From positions 8,334,616 through 8,398,615 of the forward strand of contig JASEVX010000005.1 in NCBI GenBank assembly GCA_031761405.1: 64,000 nucleotides of DNA, read 5' to 3'. Source of the DNA: Serripes groenlandicus. Its lineage: Eukaryota; Mollusca; Bivalvia; Cardiida; Cardiidae. Both the position numbers and the translations under genes were made by a program. The notes beneath the pieces are model-generated. The model was given only the letters and a program-made list of their open reading frames with translations, was not told the origin of the DNA and ran no database searches. This document shows positions 21,786-32,200 of the stretch, piece by piece. Positions within the stretch are counted from its first letter, which is position 1. Each line of letters starts with the position of its first letter.

Positions 21786-23540
21786 AAGAAAACGACAGAA
21801 AGTATAGGAAACGTTAGTTTGACTTGTCACAAATGTAGTTCCGTAAATTATGGAATCGTTTTATTTGAAGTACTTTATGAAGGGCAAGTTGATTATTTGT
21901 TGTACCTGTCATCATAATTTCATGGATGTAAAATCTTGGCTATATTTTAAAGTTAAATATAAGCTTAACCTGATGATGATTTTTATTTTCTTTGCTTAGG
22001 TCGGTAGGACTCGTAATTGACGTAAATAACTGATCGTGCTGCAAGCAAGGGGCTTAACTGCAGTTCACGGGGAATTATTCACCGATCACATATAATAAAT
22101 GTTTACCCGAAATAGGTAGCACCTATAATCATATTAACCCTATGCTGTGCATACTCAAAAGGACTGTCAGAATGAGACAAATTATTTAGTTCACATTGCA
22201 CAGGTTTGGTTGGATAATAAGAGATATTGCAGATATATGGACTAATGAGTACTATTGTCAAAGTCCCTCAGACCCTGAATATGCAAACATTTATCATGGG
22301 CGTGGTCACTGGCTGACCAGAGCAATGTCAAAAAATTTTACAAGTGCGCAAGCTTGTCCATTGACAAACTTAGATCTTGTTTATCCATCTAAAAATCTGA
22401 TTTGGGGTAAGTCAGGTCAAATGATCGACTGATGAAGTATTCACACAACTTGTCATTGGATTTCAAAACAGGTTTTATTATAAACATAACCATGACATTT
22501 TGGAAAGCAATTTTATCTGGCTAAAGTAACAAACAAGCTCTTAATCCTTGTCATTGCTCTAACATAGAAAGTACAAATGAAAGGTGTAATCTAATGAATT
22601 TGATGTGCTCCTGCAGTTTTCGGTTGTTGTTAAATTCACCCATTCTACTCCCATATGATACTAAATAAATAATGCATTACGTTTAACATCGCGAATACCC
22701 ATGACAAATATTGCAATGTAACGATTCTTGAAAGGATTAGCAAAATATCAACACAAATTAGTAGTTTTGTTACTTTTATGCTGTAATCGACACCAAATTA
22801 GACATAATGCGATAAATGCATTATTTAACGAATTAAACTCCGTAAAGCTGTACCTGTCAGGGTTCAGTAACTGTCAAACACGTCCAGATTGGAAAGCTTG
22901 CAAGAATGATCTCCCTTGAATATTCGAGGGGCTCTCCAAATGAAGGCAGTCAATCAATTTATTGATTTATTCTGAAATATAAATGTAATTTGTCCTTCGT
23001 CATCTATTGATTTACAAGCTGTTAGATGCAGGTACCGTAACCGTCACTGCACTGTATTGCATTCGTTCTAGGATCTGCATGAAGTAAGAATTTTCGAAGT
23101 TTTCAATTGACAATTTTTCCAATAATACGTCTTTTCCCTCTTTAAATTATCATGTCTACTTGTTTAAAACATCCGACAGGACCAGCATCTGAATCATTGA
23201 ATTTCATGTGGCATAAATTATTTCGAAAAAAATCAATATTTTCTTGCTCTATTTTTTACTATAAACAAGTGATATTTCCCTTTTCCATAATATTTTGTTA
23301 AAATAATACATCCAATGAATACATTTTGAGATGTTTTCAAAGCTGAAGATAATACTAAAACTGCCATTCATTGAAATGCATGAGTTGGCCAAAGGAAATG
23401 TATTGCCCAATGCACTGTTGATTTTTGTTAATATCTGTATATCAAGCTGTGCTATTTATATACAAGAAACTAAGCTTATTTGCAAAACTACATCAACTTT
23501 TTAGTAACCATTTGACTTAATCAATTGACCCTGCCCCATA
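21786..23540. other. single-copy-looking intergenic DNA
   Basis: I see no recognisable gene or repeat. A 78-codon plus-strand frame at 22196-22432 ends in a stop and has no family I know. An untranslated first exon of the FLYWCH gene could lie here. Confidence 0.4.
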
Positions 23541-23546
23541 TATATA

Positions 23547-24023
23547 TAACCTAGAAGCTTTCTGACGACTCCGTAGCAGCAAGGCTTTGTCTTATTTGTC
23601 CGTGGTAGCAGACAACTTTTGAAAACACTTTGGCAAAAGGAGAAATGATGAGCAATGTCTACTTTTGCTACATATTTTTCAAATTTATCCAGCCGAGCCC
23701 CGGTAGCTCAGTCGGTAGCGATGCAGGCTGTCAATCCAGGGGTTGTAAGTTCGAATCCCGGCTCGGCAAACTTTCTTTCCGAGGATTGACAAAAGTCAAT
23801 GCGACATGCGTCATTCGTCTTCCACCAATGGGCTAAGTCTATGTGGAAAAGCAGCCAGTTGCTTGGGAAGATTGTTGTGTGGAGTACTGGTGTGAGAAAA
23901 CCAGGAAATGCATGAGTAGGTGAACTGGCCGCCGTGATATAACTGATTTTTTTTTTAAAACGGCGTTAAACCACAATCAATCAAATTTATCCAATAATTG
24001 TTCTTTCAATGGGAAAGGGTTAA
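23547..24023. mobile_element. MITE-A split by a SINE-1
   Basis: Left part has CTTTCTGACGACTCCG, GGCAAAAGGAGAAATGATGA; right part ends AATGGGAAAGGGTTAA. The SINE occupies 23692-23980. Confidence 0.75.
23679..23993 (+). mobile_element. SINE-1 with 13-bp target duplication
   Basis: TCAAATTTATCCA flanks both sides. tRNA-like head GGTAGCTCAGTCGGTAGC ... AGTTCGAATCCCGGCTCGGC, body AAGCAGCCAGTTGCTTGG, 3' tail ACGGCGTTAAACC and AATCAATCA. Confidence 0.93.
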
Positions 24024-24064
24024 TGTATTTGACCTTTCATATTGGTTACAAATATGTGTGGAGA

Positions 24065-24270
24065 TGCTTTAGAGAGAGAAAGAGAGAGTGATGGAGAGAG
24101 AGAAGAGACAAACAGACAGAGATTCCGTGTCTGTGTCCTCACCTGTGTCTTTGGGGAGCTATTCCATTCCTCCATCAAACAATTCAAACATTAATTGGGT
24201 GATGTCTAATAAATTCTTTTAATTGCTAGATTTTGTTAGGGAGAGAGAGGAGAGACAGACATATAGAGAG
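24065..24270. repeat. GA-rich low-complexity patches
   Basis: Runs of AGAGAGAG at about 24070-24120 and 24238-24270 flank unremarkable sequence. Confidence 0.6.
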
Positions 24271-24674
24271 GTGGCAATGCTTGTTGTTTACAAAGGGGGA
24301 TAATTCCATCATTTTGAAGTGAATGATAGACTTGCTGCCCCTGGTTAGAATCCTGTATGAAATTTGATGAGATGTAAAAGTTATGCTCAAGGATAAGGTT
24401 TTTGTAGGACAACAGCGACACCAAAAATTCAAAAAGCAGATATTGATAAGTCTTGAAATATATTTGCCTTTAAGTAAATAGGGAATTTTAAACCAAGGTA
24501 AACGTATGTTAGTGCAGGGACATAGATCTTATCTACGTCCCTGGTTAGTGGCAAACATTTAAGTCCATGTCAACAACAACAAAAATTGAAAACTGCTATT
24601 TGGTAAAACATTATGTTTAAAAGAAATCTTGTCAATAAAGTGGTCATTATTTGAATAGAAAAAAATCGAAAAAC

Positions 24675-24807
24675 ATATTGTGACTTTTACTACAAATTCC
24701 TTCAATTTGGAGGGCACATGCAATAGAATTCCATATTATGTTTCCATATTGTGACTATAACTACAAATTCCTTCAATTTGGAGGGCACATGCAATAGAAT
24801 TCCATAT
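24675..24807 (+). repeat. two-copy ~66-bp tandem duplication
   Basis: Both copies carry CAAATTCCTTCAATTTGGAG and GGGCACATGCAATAGAATTC almost unchanged, so it is recent. Confidence 0.9.
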
Positions 24808-24844
24808 ATGTTTTCTATCAGAGGAATCTCTGTAATCTGGCGTC

Positions 24845-24980
24845 TTAACCCTTTCCCTCATACGACAATCTGCAGCAGATGACTTTGAACGTATTTTGTC
24901 AAAAAGTCGAAAATCTTTATAATTGAATGGATTACCTATGACAAAAAGTGGAAAACATTGTGGCAAAAGGAGAAATTGCA
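24845..24980 (+). mobile_element. MITE-A, left half only
   Basis: TTAACCCTTTCCCTCATACG to GAGAAATTGCACA, ending at the hairpin tip. Confidence 0.8.
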
Positions 24981-25175
24981 CATAAAGTTTGTTTTTTTTC
25001 CGCATCATCAGATTTGGGGTGATTTCTTTGGACTGAAGCTTATATGAAGCCTTGCTTTTGGGGATCCTTCATAAGTGAACTGTTCATTTACCTGAAAATT
25101 CGCTCATCAAACGAAACGACACGGATCCGGACACATGCCCGGACATGCCATGCACTTATCAAATGTACCCAACGT

Positions 25176-25815
25176 TTTTAGCTCTACTGGCCTTTGGCCA
25201 GAAGGGCTTATGTCGTGGCGATTTGTCAGTGCGTCCGTCCGTAAACAATTTCTTGTTAACACGATACAGTCTTCACTTTTGATTGTATCTCAACTAAACT
25301 TATACAGTAGTTAGATATCCATGAGAGCTCGGTTCCTTTCGAAAACCAGCCAGATCCGCCCATGCATGACTGGATTATGGCCCTTGAAATGGTCAAAATT
25401 GCTATAAAAGAGCTTGTTAACACGATACAGTCTTCACTTTTGATTGTATCTCAACCAAACTTATACAGTAGTTAGATATCCATGATAGCTCGGTTCCTTT
25501 CGAAAACCAGCCAGATCCGCCCTTGCAAGACTGGATTATGGCCCTTGACATTGTTCAAATTGCTATAATTGAGCATGTGAACACAATAGAGGCTCTATTT
25601 ACTATCTGATCTTCACCAAACTTAGATAGTAGTTAAATATTGATGAGAGCTTGGTTCCTTTTGAAAACCAGCCAGATCCGGCAAGACTGGATTATGGCCC
25701 ATGAAATTGTAAAAAATGTGAACACAAAAGAGCCTCCATTTACTATCCGATCTTCACCATACATACATGCTCTGGATTGAAAATGAACAAAGAACCATAC
25801 CAGTAGAGCATCATT
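25176..25815 (-). mobile_element. Helitron/pearl-like element
   Basis: Read on the minus strand it ends CTGGCCAAAGGCCAGTAGAG then CTAAAAA (hairpin before the end). Three internal units share GATCTCAACTAAACTTATAC-like and CTGGATTATGGCCC motifs. Relative at 27955-28448. Confidence 0.65.
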
Positions 25816-25859
25816 GGGTTTAATTGGGGGAAAAGAGATGAAACTCCTCCTTATCTCGA

Positions 25860-26089
25860 CCTCTGTTTAAATCAATAACTATTATCAATTGAAGATAAAA
25901 ACATTGTGGATAAAATGGAATACATTTGTATCCCTATAATAAAATGTACAAAAGAAAATATAGTATCAATTTGAGATGATCAAATTGAAGCAAAAGAATG
26001 AATTGCTCACCATGAGCAATTTCTGCTTTCGCCACAATGTTTTTTAAAATCTTCTGCATTAAAATGTGTCTGCATGTGGGAAAGGGTTC
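25860..26089. mobile_element. MITE-A, diverged
   Basis: Hairpin GAATTGCTCACCATGAGCAA, CACAATGTTTT, right end ATGTGGGAAAGGGTT. Ends 35 bp before the first FLYWCH exon. Confidence 0.6.
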
Positions 26090-26143
26090 AGGTATTAACT
26101 GTGACTTTTATGGACACATTTCAGCATACAATTATACAAGAAG

Positions 26144-26254
26144 ATGGATTTGATAGGAAATGAAAATCTGAAGCAAGCGTTGGAAGACATACAGATATAT
26201 CCAGAGTACAAAAAAGTATTGAGTGTCTTACTCAAACATGAAATTTACATGTTG
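26144..26254 (+). CDS. FLYWCH gene exon 1 (coding part)
   Basis: The exon itself opens at 26125 after TTTCAG. 37 codons beginning MDLIGNENLKQALEDIQIYP, helical in character. Donor GTAGGT, phase 0. The reading frame stays open from 26126, so a longer N-terminus is possible. Confidence 0.75.
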
Positions 26255-29200
26255 GTAGGTATATCTGTCTCTCACTAGTCTCAGTCCACTCCCTTCATGA
26301 GTGTTTAACCCTTTCCCTCGTACGACTATTCTTCAGCAGATGACTTTGAACATATTTTGTCAAAAAATAGAAAATCTCTATAATTGAATGGAACGGATAA
26401 CCTATGACTAAAAGTGGAAAACATTGTGGCAAAAGTAGAAATTGCTCGTATTGAGCAATTCCTTCTATTGTCGACATGTGTTCAAACAGCTGTCTGCTGC
26501 AGAGGCGTCGGAAAGCCTCTACATGAGGGAAAGGGTTAAATAATATCTTTACCTGATACAGACAACATTTTGCCTCTTAGCAACTAACAATTTTTGAAAA
26601 TATTTGAAAAGGAGAAATTGTCTTTTTCCCACATTTATAAAACAAATTGGCAAGAGAAGAATTTGAAAACATCTGTCAGAATTAAAATATGACAATTTTC
26701 TCTATAAATAAAAATGTAATAATTGAAAAGAGTTAAAAATATTGTCCCTACTTTTCTGCAATATTTTCAAGTCTACTGCAGATTCGACAAAATTCATCTG
26801 CATGTCAGGAAGGATTAACCCTTTCCCTCATATAAACGCTTTCTGACAACTTTTGAAAACACTGTTGCAAAGGTGAAATTGCTCATGATGTCGTCTGCTG
26901 CACATTTGCTGCATGTGTGGACAGGTTACTGTATTATTTACACTTGTCGAGTTATAGTTGGAAGGTACTTTAGACTTTCTAAATATTAAATCTGCTAAAC
27001 TATTGAACATAATTTTAGTTGCAGAAGTTGTCTGAGACTGGCGAAGAAAGTATTGTCATGACCGCGAGTGTTTCAGATGGCTCCATGACAGTGATTGGTT
27101 CTAACTTTGGAGAGAAGTTTGTGCTGGAACCCGGAAATGCGATCGAAATTGTGACTGGATTCAAAGAGCAATTTGCTCGCTATTGTTCTGCTAGTGCAGG
27201 TGTGTTGCTATTATCATACATTCTTTGAAATAATATTTAGAAAAAATGATGAAACCATAACTGTTTTGTTTCGAGAGAAAATTTAGCATGTATCTTCATA
27301 GCTTAATGAAGCATCAACTTTTGGTTTTATGTAGTGCAAGTCTGTGGAAAATATTGTTGGAAAAGGAAGTTTGAATACTTGGCAATTAATTCCTTTCACA
27401 TAGTATAGTTTTTTCTTCATTAATCTAAGCTTGCTTTTTTAGCACCCCTTAGCACAAAGTGTAGGTTGAGCTATTTTGATCACTCACCGCCTTGCATCCT
27501 GTCTGTCTGTTCACAATTTCCTACAAACAATTTCTCCTCCTAAACCAATGGACCAATTTAAAAAACAAATCACAGGAATTTCCTTAGGTGGTCCTCTTTC
27601 AAAGTTGTTCAATGAGAGCACTGGGATGTTTTGAAAATAAATTGACAAACAAATTTTCTTTGGGTGAAGTTCTTCTAAGATTTTTTCAAGATGTTCTGAT
27701 TCATTGAAAATCATTGCACATTGTCATCGTCTAGTCAATCTTGTATAGAATTGACATTTATGGCCATAGAATGATGTTTATTTTTCTATTACAAACATTT
27801 TTTGTAAATAGGTAGACTTTAATATCAAGTCCAAATTAAATGGATAATATGACGGAGCACTTGAGAAATTTTCTTATTATTACAAGCATTTTCAATATGT
27901 GACATCCAGTAATGGTTCAGATGACTGAGCACAGTCTGCATGCGCTTGTAGTTTTTAGCTCTACTGGCAAAAGGCCAGAAGAGCTTATGCGATGGCATTG
28001 TGTCCGTGTATGTGTCTGTGCATCCGTAAACAATTGCTTGGGAACGCGATAAAGTCTTCAGTTTTGATTGTATCTCAATCAAACTTATACAGTAAACCAG
28101 CCAGATCTGCCCATGCAAGACTGGATTATGGCCCTTGAAATTGTCAAAATGGCTATAATACAGCTTGTGAACACAATAGAGCCTCCATTTACTATCCGAT
28201 CTTCACCAACCTTAGATGGTAGTTAAATATTGATGAGAGCTCGGTTCCTTTCACAAACAAGCCAGATACACCCATGCAAGAATGGATTATGGCCCTTGAA
28301 ATTGTCAAAATTGCTATAATACAGCTTGTCAACACAATAAAGCCTTCATTCACTATCCAATCTTCACCATACATACATGCTTTGGATTGAAAATGACCAA
28401 AGAACCATGCCAGTAGAGCATATGATAGGCCCTCATGGGCCTCTTGTTTCAAAATATGGCCATAAGTGGGCAGGGCTAATTTTACTTATATGTTTATAGT
28501 TAAAACTTAAAAGAAAAAACTTGTCACAAACTGCTGAATGATTTAAAAATGATTTGGCACATATGTTAATTTATATATTCTCTGCAAAGAGTATTCCAAT
28601 TCTTTAATCCATTATTTCACACTGACGACATTTGATGCCTGTTGTAACAGACGACTTTTGAAAACATTGCAATAAAAAATGAAATTGCTCAAATTGACAG
28701 CATCAGGTAAATACAAAATTTACGGTTCAAACTTCTTCATAGTACCTCTACATAGAAATGTATGACTTCTATTGAAGTTCTGTTTAATTTGGGAGAGTGA
28801 TATATGATCATTATCCCTTTCCCTCATATAGACGCTTTCTGACGCCTCTGCAGCAGACAGCTTTTTGAAAACATAGTGACAAAAGAAGAAATTGCTCAAA
28901 ACAAGCAATTTCTCCTTTTGCCACAATGTTTTCCACTTTTAGTCATAGGTTATCCATTCAATTATAGAGATTTTCCATTTGTTGACAAAATATGTTCAAA
29001 GTCGTCTGCTGCAGAATTGTCGTATGAGGGAAAGGGTTATAGTCCTCTTGTTTTATACTTTACAGCTTCAACAAAAAAGAGAACAAGGAGACATTCCTAC
29101 CAACAGTATCAAACTGTTGAAGAAACAGTTTCCCCCTCTCAATGTCCGGAAAATGATAACATGGACACTGACAGTAATCACAAGGGTCGACCTAGAAAAT

Positions 29201-32200
29201 CTCAAAAGGAAAACGTTTATCACAGTCCTGTTTATATACCAGATGAATCAGATAAAGCCATAGATGAGACAGTGTCCCAACTTGTCAAAAATATACTTAA
29301 ACAGTCAGAAGAGAGGGAACGAGAGTCTGGCGAGACCGGTTGCAGGGGTCGGCGTAGACGAAGGAGGCGTACATATGCTGGGAACCAATACCCTTTACAA
29401 AAAGGAAAACCATATAACAGACAAAATGGTCAAAAACAGAAGGAAAATAGAATTTCTCAGTTTTTTCCAACCATTCCTCCGATCAAAGATGGTAACGCCA
29501 AGGAGAAATCTGAGACCAATGTTGATAAACAAGAATCATACACCGGTGATGTGGAAGTGAAGATTGAAGCAGATGATTGCTACTATCCAGATGTTTATCA
29601 TCAAAACATGAGTGATAAAAAACAATCGAATAAAAAGAGACAAGATGTAACTGTAGAAAATAGTGTTGACAAGAGTATACAGAAAATAATAGAAATGGAA
29701 ACGAAGAGCAAGCATTCAGACTCTGATTCTGATGGCTTCATAGAGGAAGTAATTGAAAAACACTCAGTTGAGAAAACAAATGAGAATGCAGAAGAGATAG
29801 TGGAAGACACAGTTGAAAAGACTTCAGAGGTATCCAAAATTAACGAAGTGAATGGTGAGAGAAAGGTAGATAATGTGATGAAACAGCCCATAAAAAGAGA
29901 AGTATTAAATGAAGAAGTAACTGAAGAAGTGACTGCCAAAGTAGAAGTGGTGATTGATAGAGATGAAGTTAACTTTCCCTATGAAGATGGATCAGTTAAA
30001 ACCAAAGATAACAGCTTTGACCAAATGGATAAAAGCTTTGATGAGTCCAGCCCTGGGGATATATCAGGTAGACAGGGTTTGTTATTGGACAGTTTGGGGT
30101 TTGGATAAGGTGCATATCTCATGCCCTAAAACCCTTTCCCACATACAAAAAAAATGCTGAAATCGACTTCCAAATCATTTTGAAAAACTTATAGAAATTC
30201 TCTTTAAAAAAGTTAAGTTTTAGAAAAGAGTTAAAACATTTTGGTAAAAGGGAAAATTGCTCATCATTAGCACTTTCTTCTTTTGCCCATATTGTTTTCG
30301 AAAGTCATCTGCTGCATAGGCGTCAAAATGCGTCTGTATGCAGGAAAGGGTTAAACTCTTACTTGACCCTCTATATCAATGTTGTGGGTATTGAAAATAA
30401 CTCTCTCACTGAGTTGATATTTTGAGTAGCCCCAACATGGGTGTTAAAGGGTAATAGAATAGATATCGCAGGGCAAAGACCAGTTCACTCCTTACCTAGG
30501 CCTCTTGATTATAGATTTTTAACTACCGCTAGTCCGTTTTTTCGAAGAAAAAAAGTTGGACTATTGTGATACCCTTGGCGTCTCTAACTCAAAAGCTGTT
30601 CAACATTTTAAAATGAAACTTGGTACACATGTTCATAGAAACAATACACATGTCTATACCATGTCACATAACTCTGGCTTTACAAGCGTTGGCCTTCGCT
30701 CCGCGGCGCTGTTGTTATAATCTTAAAGCAGATGACTTCTGAAAGCATCTGCTGAAGATAATGTCTGTAAATGAAACCTTCAAATATTAAATGAATTAAA
30801 AACATTGTGGCAAAAGTCATTTGCTGCAGAGGGGTCAACATTTGTGAAATGGTTAATCCTTTCCCTCATATAGACACTTTCTGACCCCTCTGCAGCAGAC
30901 GGCTTTTTGAATACTTGGCAACAAAAGAAGAAATTGCTCAAAACAAGCAATTTATCCTTTGTCACCATGTTTTGAACTTTATTCAACAATTAGGAATCCT
31001 CTGGTCGAGTGGTTAGCGTCGGAGATTTGAAACCAGGTGTCCCGGGTTTGATCCCCAGTCGCGGCACTACGGTCATGGAGTGCCCATGGCAAGGCACTTT
31101 TTCTAGCCTAGTACTGGTTTGTTTACCCAGGGATTATAAATAAGTGAATTGTTGCCGTGATATAACTGAAATAATATTGAAAGCGGCGTAAAACCTCAAT
31201 AAAACGAAACAAAATCTATACAACAATTGTTCTTTCTTTTAAAGGGGGTTTCAACTTGTTATGGTATGTTAATCTAAGTCGTCTGCTTCAGATTTGTTGT
31301 ATGTGGGAAAGGGTTAACTAGGGCTTCTTATACTCTACAGCAGATGACTTTAGAGTAGACAACACCCAGAGCTCCAGATTAGAAGCATATTATCCCTTTC
31401 CCTCATATAGACACTTTCTGACGCCTCTGCAGCAGACAGCTTTTTGAAAACATAGTGACAAAAGATGAAATTGCTCAAAACGAGCAATTTCTCCTTTTGC
31501 CACATTGTTTTCCATTTTTAGTCATAGGTTATTCGTTCCATTAAAGAGATTTTCTATTTTTTCACAAAATATGTTCAAAGTCGTCTGCTGCAGAATTGTC
31601 GTATGAGGGAAAGGGTTAAATGTTTAAAAATCTTTAGTTGTCATGCAAGCACTCCTCCTTATCTGGGCTTTGAGAAACCCTTACAGTAAAAGGTTGACCC
31701 TTTCACACACATGAAAAATCCGCAGCAGATCACTTTGAAAACATATGGAAAAAGTCTGTACATAATACTATGATAATTAAAATGAGTTGAAAACATTGTG
31801 GCAAAAAAGTAATGCCTACTGTTAGCACATTTTGTATGAAGATGGATCTTTGGAAGAAGGTGTGTCACAGATCAAATTTAGGTAGTTGGGACTTTCGACC
31901 TTCGACCTGATTTATAGAGTAGACAACAACCAGACATTCTTACTGATGCCTCTGCAGCAGACAGCTTTGTGAAAACGTAGTGACAAAAGAAGAAATTGCT
32001 CAAAAATGAGCAATTTCTCCTTTTGCCACATTGTTATCCACTTTTAGTCATAGGTTATCCGTTCCATTAAAGAGATTTTCTACTTTTTGACAAAATATGT
32101 TCAAAGTCGTCTGCTGCAGAATTGTCATGAGGGAAATGGTTAAGGGCTGGTTTTAATGATACTGTTTTGTGTCCTATAAGGCCCTTAACACCTATTCCCT

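Noticed and set aside
22196..22432. 78-codon frame as a small gene
   Set aside because: No domain, no splice signals that join it to a neighbour, and single frames of this size are expected by chance.
23697..23770. Functional tRNA gene
   Set aside because: The tRNA-like part continues into a SINE body and is bounded by a target duplication; acceptor-stem pairing is poor.
28876..29065. N-terminal part of the 410-codon frame as coding
   Set aside because: It is antisense MITE-A upstream of a good TTTACAG acceptor whose phase matches the previous exon.
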